This document shows positions 42,346 through 49,769 of a stretch of DNA of 64,000 nt, one piece after another. The first letter of the stretch is position 1; each line of letters opens with the position of its first letter. The notes beneath the pieces are model-generated. The model ran no database searches. It worked only from the letters and a program-made list of their open reading frames with translations, and had not been told where the DNA came from. The position numbers and the translations under genes are program-made. Origin of the DNA: Fontibacillus phaseoli. Its GTDB lineage: Bacteria; Bacillota; Bacilli; Paenibacillales; Paenibacillaceae. The stretch is from contig NZ_QPJW01000004.1 in assembly GCF_003337355.1 (NCBI RefSeq), positions 124,001 through 188,000 of the forward strand, written 5' to 3'.

Positions 42346-43158
42346 CTATAGTTTTCTTGCTTTAATGACAAAAGTTACGGGAAGCATCTTTGCTTTTTTG
42401 GCAAAATCACTGTTATCGTCGCGCGCTTGCAACAACTCTTCGTCGGATTGCTCAATCATTTGCTCAATGACAAACCCCGCTTTGGCGAGCGCATTCACAT
42501 AGGTTGATAGTTTCCGGTCCGATAAGGTCAGCGTACTATCATCGAGGGATACCGAATACCAAGATTCGTCGAAATAACACTTCTTAAAAGCAAGCCTATC
42601 ATTCTCGGCAACAACACATTTGTGGATAGGGTGAGACCAACTGAAAATAAATGTGCCGTCTTTTTTTAGATAAGAAGCGATCCGGCTAAAAGTACCCTCC
42701 AGGTCGGTGGTCCAGCCTATCGCATAAACCGAATAAACGAAGTCAAAATAATCCTCCGGTATACCACATTCCGCTTCCATGGGAGAACAGATCAATCTCG
42801 CTGAAAGGCCGCTTGACGCCAAAACTTGGGCTGTCTTTTCGAGTTGGTTTGCGGATATATCCATGCCCCATAGTTCACCTGCTTTGCGTTCCCCCAAATA
42901 TTGCAGAGATTGACCGCTCCCACAGCCTATTTCCAGCATCTTCTTTCCCGAGACATCGCCAAAAAGCCCGCAATTTTCTTCGGAGACAAAGGCTCCGTAC
43001 AAAGGAAGCGCGGTTGCTCCTAAAACTTCATTTCCTTTTGTATCCCAAAAGGTAACGTTTGTTTTATGTATAGAATCATTGTCCATGTCGACCGAGACGG
43101 CCCGACCAACCTCGCCAGCACCTATAACGTTTGTTCTATAAACCGAATTCTTGTCCAT
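42346..43158 (-). CDS. Class I SAM-dependent methyltransferase with duplicated N-terminus
   Basis: A 270-residue methyltransferase. Motif I is MLEIGCGSGQSLQYLG (about 72-87), the acidic motif II is ELWGMDIS, and FDFVYSVYAIGWTTD is motif IV. The substrate is unknown; it resembles the Methyltransf_11/25 group. The start ATG at 43158 has GGGG nine bases upstream. Odd: the first 24 residues (MDKNSVYRTNV...) repeat as the next stretch (MDNDSIHKTNV...). The DNA copies (from 43158 and 43086) match at 27 of 34 bases, so the family's original start may be the second ATG. Confidence 0.85.
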   Translation of the reverse strand: MDKNSVYRTNVIGAGEVGRAVSVDMDNDSIHKTNVTFWDTKGNEVLGATALPLYGAFVSEENCGLFGDVSGKKMLEIGCGSGQSLQYLGERKAGELWGMDISANQLEKTAQVLASSGLSARLICSPMEAECGIPEDYFDFVYSVYAIGWTTDLEGTFSRIASYLKKDGTFIFSWSHPIHKCVVAENDRLAFKKCYFDESWYSVSLDDSTLTLSDRKLSTYVNALAKAGFVIEQMIEQSDEELLQARDDNSDFAKKAKMLPVTFVIKARKL

Positions 43159-43351
43159 GCGTAGCATCCCCCAACATAAATAATATGAGCTAAACGGATA
43201 TGAATCATTGAGTAATCTACCATTTTACGATGAATAAATCTACCTAAAATGTTCCATAAAGCGAACGTTTGATCTTGCGGACCTAGCCTCAAAGGCTGTG
43301 ACTTTTTTCTTTGTTACCGAATGCTACGGGAGTTTATTATTTATATTATAC

Positions 43352-43361
43352 TGACTGGTCA
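43352..43361. promoter_or_regulatory. Candidate TetR operator core before the efflux operon
   Basis: TGACTGGTCA is a TGAC-N2-GTCA dyad lying just after an AT-rich TATATTATA -10-like segment and 27 bases before the TetR start. Such TGAC/GTCA palindromes are common TetR-family sites. Confidence 0.5.
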
Positions 43362-43387
43362 AAATAAAATCGGATAAGGAGCGGATT

Positions 43388-44041
43388 ATGCCCAAACAAG
43401 GAATGGAGCCTGTACGAAGAGCGGAAACCATGAATGCCACCCTGGAATGCATTTACGAACACGGCATAGAGCGGATCACCCTGGATATGGTCGCGGCTAA
43501 AGCCGGATTTTCAAAGGGAATCGTCGCTTACTATTTTAAATCCAAGAAGAATCTGATTCTCGAAAGCCTCAAGGCATTCTTATCGGCCTATAGTCAAAAG
43601 ATTAGTTCTTCCATTCAAGAGGGCATGCCTCCGCTGGAGATGGTAAGCACCGTCGTGGAGGTCGCCCTTCCTCCGGTGTCGGACACAAGCCAAGAAACGA
43701 TCCAGGTCTCCACACTGGAAGGGGCGGAGCATATCCGGTTGCCCCAGGAAAGGATCGCGAAAATATTCATTCAATTTATCTCCATGGCCGCGATCGATGA
43801 GGATCTGAGAAAGGTAATGCTTGAAACGTATGCGCAGGATATTGAAGGAATCTCGTCGTTGATCCGCCATGCCCGAAAGGCAGATTCGATAAGTGAACTT
43901 GATGACAAGCACGCAGCGTATGCTTTGCTGGCGATGATTTACGGGTTGAGTTTCTTTCGGACTCATAATTTTATGCCCGTGGAGAGCACGGATAACAGGG
44001 ATATTGCTTTTGATTTTATTCATCGACTGTTTGGGGCTTGA
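43388..44041 (+). CDS. TetR family regulator (BetI-like) of an ABC efflux operon
   Basis: A 217-residue TetR-type regulator; the helix-turn-helix lies in GIERITLDMVAAKAGFSKGIVAYYFKSKKNLILES (about 26-60), and the C-terminal domain is of the TetR_C_6/BetI type (SMAAIDEDLRKVMLETYAQDIEGISSLIRHA). It is the first gene of an operon with an ABC ATPase and an ABC-2 permease (next start 26 bases after its stop), so it probably represses its own transporter until a toxic ligand binds. ATG at 43388 follows AAGGAGCGGATT. A TGAC-N2-GTCA dyad lies just upstream. Confidence 0.92.
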   Translation: MPKQGMEPVRRAETMNATLECIYEHGIERITLDMVAAKAGFSKGIVAYYFKSKKNLILESLKAFLSAYSQKISSSIQEGMPPLEMVSTVVEVALPPVSDTSQETIQVSTLEGAEHIRLPQERIAKIFIQFISMAAIDEDLRKVMLETYAQDIEGISSLIRHARKADSISELDDKHAAYALLAMIYGLSFFRTHNFMPVESTDNRDIAFDFIHRLFGA

Positions 44042-44067
44042 GTCAAATTCAAAGGGGAAATGAAGAA

Positions 44068-45015
44068 ATGCCGAATGAAGTATTTCTTTCCGTGGAAGGG
44101 TTAAGCAAAAATTACGGTAACCTGCCGGCAGTAGATCAGGTAAGCTTTTCGGTGCGTAAGGGAGAGGTTTTCGGGTTGCTCGGGCCCAACGGGGCCGGGA
44201 AAACCACCACGATCAACATGTTGTGCGGCTTGCTGAAGGCGGATGTCGGACAGATGACGTTTGACGGAATTCCCATGTCCACCGGCTATTCTCGGATCAA
44301 AGGCATGATCGGGTTCTGTCCCCAGGACATTGTGATATGGGAACAGTTAACATGCCATGAACAACTGAAATTTCTCGGAATTTCCTATGGGCTATCCCCG
44401 AAAGCCGCCGGTCAAAGGGCCGAAGCTCTTTTGGAAACCCTGGGGCTTGCGGGTAAAAGGAGTAAACTTGCAGGGACTTTATCGGGAGGCATGCAAAGAA
44501 GGCTGAACATCGCACTGGCCGTGGTGCATGATCCGAAGCTGATCATCCTGGACGAACCGCAGGCCGGGCTTGATCCGCAGAGCCGGATTCTGGTGCGTGA
44601 TTTTATAAGGCGACTGGGCAGTCAAAGAACCGTCATCCTTACCACCCATGACATGGACGAAGCCGACCGATTGTCGGACCGGGTAGCCATCATGGACCAA
44701 GGAAAAATACTCCGAATCGATACCCCCGATAAGCTTAAAGAAACATCAGGGGCGGGAGATATTTTACAGGTAAGGATAAGCGGAATCCGCGAAGATGAAA
44801 TCGGTAAGCTGCTGGATTCTTTTCCGCCCGTTTTTAAGGACAAAAAGGTGGCCGACGGTCTTTTGCTGCTGGGCGCAAGCGATGTGATGGAGCACATCCC
44901 TTTGGTTAACCAAACGTTAAAGGCTTTTCACGTCCATATGGAAGATATGACGATCAGGAAGCGTACGCTGGAAGATGCGTTTATTGCTTTGACGGGAAGG
45001 GGGCTTCGCGAATGA
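44068..45015 (+). CDS. ABC transporter ATP-binding protein (drug exporter type)
   Basis: A 315-residue ATPase. Walker A is GPNGAGKTT (about 39-47), the signature is LSGGMQRRLNIA, Walker B is LIILDEPQAGLD, and the switch His is in LTTHDMDE. The C-terminal 80 residues form the extra domain of DrrA/CcmA-type exporters. ATG at 44068 follows AAAGGGGAAATGAAG; the frame is open slightly upstream, across the TetR stop. The permease start overlaps its stop codon (ATGA), so the two form one exporter. Confidence 0.93.
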   Translation: MPNEVFLSVEGLSKNYGNLPAVDQVSFSVRKGEVFGLLGPNGAGKTTTINMLCGLLKADVGQMTFDGIPMSTGYSRIKGMIGFCPQDIVIWEQLTCHEQLKFLGISYGLSPKAAGQRAEALLETLGLAGKRSKLAGTLSGGMQRRLNIALAVVHDPKLIILDEPQAGLDPQSRILVRDFIRRLGSQRTVILTTHDMDEADRLSDRVAIMDQGKILRIDTPDKLKETSGAGDILQVRISGIREDEIGKLLDSFPPVFKDKKVADGLLLLGASDVMEHIPLVNQTLKAFHVHMEDMTIRKRTLEDAFIALTGRGLRE

Positions 45016-46121
45016 AACTGGCGGCGTCCGTCATCAAAACCTTTAAAGAGAATATCAGGGATTGGAAAGTGCTTGCGATGGTGTTGCTGTTTGCCCCGTT
45101 CTTTTTGCTGATTATGTACCTCCTATATGGGCGCGGGGCGACGACTTATGATCTTGGAATCCTAAACCTGGATGAGGGGAACGCGTCGACCGCGCTGATC
45201 GAAATGATCGATCGGAAAAAGGGACCCGACGGCAGCAAATTATTCAATATAAGCCACATCGCAACTGTGGATGAATTAGAAGGAAGAGTAAAAGAGAAAG
45301 TCATCGATATTGGCATGGTCCTTCCCCCTGATTATTCAACTCTGCCATCCGTCGCCCATTTATATGGAAGCATGAATAACGTACGGTATCCCGTCGCGGC
45401 GGTCATGGTTGCCGATGAAGTCCAGAAACAAGGGATGGCGGCCGCGAAGATCACGCTACCGATTACGATATCCGAGACCTTTTTGGAACGACAACTCCCC
45501 ATGAACGAGTTCGACGGATACGTCCCCGGACTACTCACCTTGGCTATCCTTATGATCCTTTTTACCGCAACCGCTTCTATCGTAAAAGAGAATGACAAAA
45601 AAACACTGATCCGGCTGAAGCTCAGCCGTCTCGGCGCCTTTCATTTCCTTGCGGCAATCTGCATCGTGCAAGCCTTCATCGCTGTGGGTGCGATGATGCT
45701 TTCCTATTGGACCGCGCTCGGATTAGGTTACAGTCCGTCAGGAAATTTCGGCACGGTTCTTCTGGTCGGCGTCCTTTCCAGCCTGTCCATGGTTTCGATC
45801 AGCCTCGTCGTGGCGAGCTTCCTGAGAACGGTTTTTGATGTTCTAACCGTCGGCTGCTTCCCTTTCTTTATCCTCATGTTCTTCTCGGGCAGCATGTTCC
45901 CGCTGCCGAAGCTGCCTCTGTTTTCAATCCAGGGACATTCGCTGGGCATTACGGATATTTTGCCGCTCACGCATACGGTCAATGCCTTCAATAAAGTGCT
46001 GAATTACGGGGCGGGATGGAATGAAATTAAGTTTGATTTGTTTATGATCCTTATACTTACTCTGGTGTATTTTTTGGCGGGGTTGGGGCTGTATCAGAGG
46101 CGGAGGCTTTCTTGGGGGTGA
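45012..46121 (+). CDS. ABC-2 type transporter permease
   Basis: A 369-residue membrane protein with the ABC-2 layout: one N-terminal helix (about 20-40), an extracytoplasmic domain of about 130 residues, then five helices (about 175-195, 215-240, 248-275, 285-305, 335-360). It overlaps the ATPase gene by 4 bases. Probably forms a homodimer that exports a hydrophobic or toxic compound under control of the BetI-like regulator; the substrate cannot be inferred. Confidence 0.92.
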   Translation: MKLAASVIKTFKENIRDWKVLAMVLLFAPFFLLIMYLLYGRGATTYDLGILNLDEGNASTALIEMIDRKKGPDGSKLFNISHIATVDELEGRVKEKVIDIGMVLPPDYSTLPSVAHLYGSMNNVRYPVAAVMVADEVQKQGMAAAKITLPITISETFLERQLPMNEFDGYVPGLLTLAILMILFTATASIVKENDKKTLIRLKLSRLGAFHFLAAICIVQAFIAVGAMMLSYWTALGLGYSPSGNFGTVLLVGVLSSLSMVSISLVVASFLRTVFDVLTVGCFPFFILMFFSGSMFPLPKLPLFSIQGHSLGITDILPLTHTVNAFNKVLNYGAGWNEIKFDLFMILILTLVYFLAGLGLYQRRRLSWG

Positions 46122-46158
46122 GTCTGCCACCGCTAAGGTATAAGAGGCGGCAGCAAAT

Positions 46159-46650
46159 TTATTCGATCACTTCAATCTGCTTTGGCTCGGTCTCCATTTT
46201 GTAGACTTGATTGTTGTCGTCTTCGCCTTGTAGTGAAAATTCCGCTACGGCGGAGACCTCATAGACCCCCGGACTCTTAAAGCGATACGGGTGTTTCTCT
46301 AAAACGGCTGCGTTCTGATCAAGGGGGCGGACAACACCGATATCCGTTCGTAAAATAGGGTCTGAGTTTCCGGCGTTGTCTCGGATGACATAATAAAATA
46401 CCGGCTTTCCGGTCAGAATTTCGAAAGTTTGAGTGGACGTATTTTTCAACTCTGCCTCTATGGTAAAAGACTCATTCACCTTCACTTGTTCCGGAAGCGA
46501 AAGCTTTACGGAGAAAAAATCGTGATCCGCATCTGTATCTACTACGGCGGATGGGCCTGGTTCCGTATTTGTAATATTATTTGCTGGAACCAAATCGGCA
46601 GATTGACAGCCCATTAAAGCTAGAAATAGTATGAATACCAAATTTTTCAT
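46159..46650 (-). CDS. Small lipoprotein of unknown function
   Basis: A 163-residue lipoprotein. The signal MKNLVFILFLAL ends at the lipobox ALMGC, so Cys15 is lipidated. The mature part is a predicted all-beta, Ig-like fold (FSVKLSLPEQVKVNESFTIEAELKNTSTQTFEIL; FKSPGVYEVSAVAEFSL), as in BsuPI-type intracellular or surface beta-sandwich proteins. ATG at 46650 has GGAGGTG upstream; the open frame extends further but without a ribosome site. It is convergent with the efflux permease. Function is unknown. Confidence 0.75.
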   Translation of the reverse strand: MKNLVFILFLALMGCQSADLVPANNITNTEPGPSAVVDTDADHDFFSVKLSLPEQVKVNESFTIEAELKNTSTQTFEILTGKPVFYYVIRDNAGNSDPILRTDIGVVRPLDQNAAVLEKHPYRFKSPGVYEVSAVAEFSLQGEDDNNQVYKMETEPKQIEVIE

Positions 46651-46827
46651 AATAAACACCTCCAATTCAACAGACGACAGGGTAGAAGTTTTTGTTTCAA
46701 CATATAAATATGCGGTTTGATCTGTGAGATTGAAAAAGCTTAAACGGCGGGCGATACCAGGATAGTAAGCAGGACCGAGCTTTAGCAGCAAATTTGTAGG
46801 ACGTTAGTGAGAAAGAAATAGAGGAAC

Positions 46828-46871
46828 ACAAGAGGCAAACCCATTGCATCTATTTGGGCTTGCCTTTCTTG
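46828..46871. terminator. Hairpin between the XRE gene and the lipoprotein gene
   Basis: ACAAGA-GGCAA-CCCA pairs with TGGG-TTGCC-TCTTGT with one or two unpaired bases. On the minus strand it follows the XRE stop codon and probably ends that transcript, though the T tail is weak. Confidence 0.5.
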
Positions 46872-46902
46872 TATTTAGGAGTGGCGCATTGAATGATCAG
46901 GG

Positions 46903-47121
46903 TTATTTTCCATCTAGACGTTTGGAAATATTCGTCTGACCCAGAATGTAGTCTATACTTACGCTGTAAATCTCCGACAACCGAATCAACACAGAACTCG
47001 GCACATCCAAGTTCCCGCTTTCGTATCGGGAATAGGTTGCTTGAGAGATATTTAAATAGTCTGCAAGTTGTTGTTGCGTCAAATCCCTATCTTCACGCAA
47101 ATCTCGTATTCTCTTATACAT
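46903..47121 (-). CDS. XRE family HTH regulator (short)
   Basis: A 72-residue protein that is little more than one Cro/C1-type helix-turn-helix (IRDLREDRDLTQQQLADYLNISQATYSRYESGNLDVPSSVLIRLSEIYSVSIDYILGQ). It is divergent from the DUF6809 gene. The spacer holds a perfect 9-bp-arm palindrome (47171-47193) and an additional half site, so it probably represses itself and its neighbour. Such pairs often lie near phage or accessory regions, and the AT-rich island begins 0.5 kb to the right. ATG at 47121 has only a weak ribosome site. Confidence 0.85.
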   Translation of the reverse strand: MYKRIRDLREDRDLTQQQLADYLNISQATYSRYESGNLDVPSSVLIRLSEIYSVSIDYILGQTNISKRLDGK

Positions 47122-47147
47122 CGATCATCACCCAAGCTAAGTTTAAA

Positions 47148-47193
47148 TTATGCGAAAACTGCATATTGAGTTTTATGCGTTTTTCGCATAAAA
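47148..47193. promoter_or_regulatory. XRE operator palindrome and half site
   Basis: TTTTATGCG-TTTTT-CGCATAAAA (47171-47193) has perfect 9-bp arms; TTATGCG (47148-47154) is an extra half site 23 bases before. They lie in the divergent spacer of the XRE and DUF6809 genes. Confidence 0.78.
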
Positions 47194-47274
47194 TCTATTC
47201 CATAAGGAAAGTGTCGGAAGTTTTTAAAAATTCATAATGGTGGATTTTACATAATTCTGGAAGGGGGAGAGTGA

Positions 47275-47562
47275 ATGAAAAGTATTCTAGAGGAACTGTA
47301 CCGAGGTAACCTGAACCCTCAAGAGCGAATGGTACCAACTGCTCCTGAATATCGCCTGCTCAATAGAAAAATTTCAGATTTGATGGAAGAACTCAAACAA
47401 AGATTTTCGGAAGACGACTTCAAAGCTCTTGAGGAAATCTTGGATCTCAACGGGGAGTCTAATTCTATGCTTACAAGCACCGCATATGTTCAGGGGTTTA
47501 GGATGGGGGCGTTGGTTATGGTGGAGGTTTTTGGTGGGGAGGGGAAGGGGGAGAAGGAGTGA
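47275..47562 (+). CDS. DUF6809 family protein
   Basis: A 95-residue protein with the DUF6809 pattern: MKSILEELYRGNLNPQERM at the N-terminus, a central predicted helix pair (RKISDLMEELKQRF, FKALEEILDLNG), and the closing YVQGFRMGALVMVEVF. These small helical proteins are common in Bacillota accessory regions, often by an XRE gene, and have no known function. ATG at 47275 follows GGAAGGGGGAGAG. It is the last gene of normal base composition before the AT-rich island. Confidence 0.8.
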   Translation: MKSILEELYRGNLNPQERMVPTAPEYRLLNRKISDLMEELKQRFSEDDFKALEEILDLNGESNSMLTSTAYVQGFRMGALVMVEVFGGEGKGEKE

Positions 47563-47598
47563 GATTGTTGGAAATCTGAAAGAGGAGACAGTTTATTC

Positions 47599-47766
47599 TT
47601 GCTGTTACTAAGTTTACTCTTGCTATTCATTTTAGTGAGAGTATTTTTATTTTCGATGAAAAGGTTAATTGTTCGCCATATTATTCCAATATGTAGTAAA
47701 ATAAGACTACGGGACATTAAGACTAGTCTCCTCAAAGTCCTTATTCAGAGTATTCGAGAAAATTAA
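47599..47766 (+). CDS. Possible 55-residue membrane protein at the head of the AT-rich island
   Basis: A frame starting at TTG 47599, 11 bases after AGAGGAG, runs 55 codons to TAA at 47764. It codes for a very hydrophobic N-terminus (LLLLSLLLLFILVRVFLF) and a basic, amphipathic tail (MKRLIVRHIIPIC ... KTSLLKVLIQSIREN), the form of a small single-span membrane protein. It is in the same frame as the DUF6809 stop, and ends 33 bases before the recombinase-like gene. I do not recognise it. The hydrophobic pattern supports it; the TTG start and short length weaken it. Internal ATG 47656 is an alternative that would lack the helix. Confidence 0.4.
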   Translation: MLLLSLLLLFILVRVFLFSMKRLIVRHIIPICSKIRLRDIKTSLLKVLIQSIREN

Positions 47767-47799
47767 AGTTAGGTGATAAAACTGAAAGGGCGGTTATTA

Positions 47800-48795
47800 A
47801 TGACTTTTGAAAAATATGTGTCTAATTTTATGAATTCCAACTATATAAACTTATCTCCAAAACCTAGAGGATATAACAAAGACTTAATGGTATTTCATGA
47901 TTATTTAAAGTCTAGAGATGTTACATCTAATATAGATGAGTTTGTAAGAGGCGTAGATACAAATACTATTATTGATAGTATAGATTATTACATAAAAGCG
48001 AATAAAATAAAAAAAGTTTCTACTGTCCAGAGGTACGTATCAGCTGTAAAAGAATTTCTTCTTTATTTAGTGTCGAATGATTATGTTAGTAATGATGCTT
48101 TTTTAAAAGAGCTAGGATCTCCGGCTTATAAAGAGGGTTCATTTAGAAACAAGATCAACATCTATTTGGCAGAGAATAGCGAGTTGGATAAATCAATTTC
48201 CTATGATCCATTAACCCAAGATGAAGTAGAAGATCTGATTAAAGAGAGTAACTTTGTTCTTGAAATACCTGTTACAAAAGTAACGAGAAGTAAAGAGATG
48301 AATATGATAACATCAGCCTTGATTATAAAGCTAATTTTATTAATTGGGGTTCCATATCGTGAAATTATTAAAATTCCAGTCGAATCATATAATATCACTT
48401 TCGGTTCTTTTAGCATTAATGGGATAACTATTCGATTGCCAGAGGGAATTATTAAACAATTTAACTGCTATTTGGAACTTCGCGAGAAGATAGCTCGGGG
48501 AAGAGAAGAGTTATTTGTTACATATAGTGGAAAGCCACTTCCTAAGGGAACAGCTCAAGTTACATATTGGCTTAAACAATTGTCAGGAAGACAAGATTTA
48601 ACAGGGTTAATTAAATTTGCTATCGTTCAAATGATGAACCTGAATATTAGCCATATTGCAATAGAAAAGTTTACCAAGGTTGGATATAAAATAATTATGT
48701 CATGTAAAGAGCAATTAATAAAAGAGCAAGGTGATTTATTAGGAATTGAGTTAGATTCCCTGTTGAGAAGATCGCCTGTTTTTAATAAATTGTAA
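47800..48795 (+). CDS. Tyrosine-recombinase-like protein lacking catalytic residues
   Basis: A 331-residue protein with the plan of a phage-type integrase: an N-terminal SAM-like core-binding domain (about 1-110, with STVQRYVSAVKEFLLYLVSN) and a C-terminal domain comparable with the catalytic fold. The active site is not recognisable: GVPYREIIKI stands where GLRISEL normally puts the first Arg, LIKFAIVQMM where LRHTFAT carries Arg/His, and no Tyr nucleophile is seen after VGYKIIMSC. So it may bind DNA but is unlikely to cut it, or it is a very remote member. ATG at 47800 follows AAAGGGCGG; a GTG at 47773 is possible. AT-rich, unlike the flanks. Confidence 0.6.
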   Translation: MTFEKYVSNFMNSNYINLSPKPRGYNKDLMVFHDYLKSRDVTSNIDEFVRGVDTNTIIDSIDYYIKANKIKKVSTVQRYVSAVKEFLLYLVSNDYVSNDAFLKELGSPAYKEGSFRNKINIYLAENSELDKSISYDPLTQDEVEDLIKESNFVLEIPVTKVTRSKEMNMITSALIIKLILLIGVPYREIIKIPVESYNITFGSFSINGITIRLPEGIIKQFNCYLELREKIARGREELFVTYSGKPLPKGTAQVTYWLKQLSGRQDLTGLIKFAIVQMMNLNISHIAIEKFTKVGYKIIMSCKEQLIKEQGDLLGIELDSLLRRSPVFNKL

Positions 48796-48906
48796 GCAAT
48801 TGAAGGTGGGCAGAATTTTACATTGAATTTATGTGTCACCGTAATATACTGCTCGGATTCGGGGATGTGGATTTCAAGCAATTAAATTTGCTTAGCTAAG
48901 TCTAGT

Positions 48907-48931
48907 GACTTCGTGCAAAGCACAATAAGTC
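48907..48931. other. Hairpin in the spacer between island genes
   Basis: GACTT-GTGC pairs with GCAC-AAGTC around AAA (one unpaired base left, three right) with no T run. The 260-base spacer 48796-49055 has no convincing gene; a near-palindrome AAGCAATTAAATTTGCTT lies just before the hairpin. Purpose unknown. Confidence 0.35.
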
Positions 48932-49055
48932 TCAGAAGATTTTGATGAAAGATACTCAAAATGACTTTATCACGAACATATGTTAGAAATTTTTTGGTCA
49001 AAAGAATGTTATTATGAAAGTTACCAACAATATGAAGAGAGTTGAGGAGATTTTT

Positions 49056-49637
49056 GTGGAATTGACTTCTAAAGTATTTAATTACACATTTATTTCATTG
49101 TCTCTTATTACCTTTATTAGAGCAATTGTTTTACTGAGAAAATCAAAAATAGAAAGAGTATTATTAAGTGAAGATAAAAGAATACTAATCTACATTGTGA
49201 GATTTTTATTTTTGACGCTTGTTTTTTCTGTCTTTTCAATGTTTATGTTGATTTTGGTGTACGATCAAAAAGTTAGTGTTACTAATAATAATGATTTGCT
49301 TGCAATTGTTTTAAGTGCATTATTACTTGGTTTTTTTATAACAATGATTGTCTATTTATATACTCCAATGATTTCTTATTTATATGGTAAATCAAGGTAT
49401 TACTTCATTAATCACGAAGATCACGGGAAATTGTACATACTTAGAATGATAAGTACAGATCAAGTTATGTTAAGTGATAAACGACAGTTGGATGTAGATG
49501 ATACAATAGTAATTATTGAAAAAACAGAGGAACTCTTATCGACGCCGATACTATGTGAGGTTGAAAAGACAAATGTCTTTAAAGATATAAAAAAGATGAA
49601 AGCCAAGAAAAAGGCTAATAAGGAATTGGATGTCTAG
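49056..49637 (+). CDS. Island membrane protein of unknown function
   Basis: A protein of about 193 residues with three predicted membrane helices (FNYTFISLSLITFIRAIVLL, IYIVRFLFLTLVFSVFSMFM, LLAIVLSALLLGFFITMIVY) and a C-terminal cytosolic part of about 75 residues with an alternating strand pattern (KLYILRMISTDQVMLSDKRQL; TIVIIEKTEELLSTPILCEVE) and a lysine-rich tail. GTG at 49056 has GAGGAG at 6 bases; ATG at 49014 lacks a ribosome site but is in frame. It lies between the recombinase-like gene and the YobI-type NTPase in the same direction. I do not recognise a family; position suggests it works with the NTPase. Confidence 0.65.
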   Translation: MELTSKVFNYTFISLSLITFIRAIVLLRKSKIERVLLSEDKRILIYIVRFLFLTLVFSVFSMFMLILVYDQKVSVTNNNDLLAIVLSALLLGFFITMIVYLYTPMISYLYGKSRYYFINHEDHGKLYILRMISTDQVMLSDKRQLDVDDTIVIIEKTEELLSTPILCEVEKTNVFKDIKKMKAKKKANKELDV

Positions 49638-49769
49638 TTTTAAGGGGGTCCCCCAAACCAACATTTTCACGTGAGATGGAATTTAGGTGAACCCTAGTTG
49701 TGGATTTTTTTCAAGCTCTGAATTCAATCCCAAATATATAAGATCATTAATAAGTGAGGATAGATTTAT

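Noticed and set aside
43284..43312. Hairpin AGCCT/AGGCT with T run before the TetR gene as a terminator
   Set aside because: No plus-strand gene lies upstream that it could end; the stem is only five base pairs.
48627..48881. Minus-strand 84-codon frame at the end of the recombinase-like gene
   Set aside because: No ribosome site or motif; mostly antisense to a better supported gene.
49644..49655. GGGGGTCCCCC palindrome before the NTPase gene
   Set aside because: Short and isolated; no partner site or known regulator motif.
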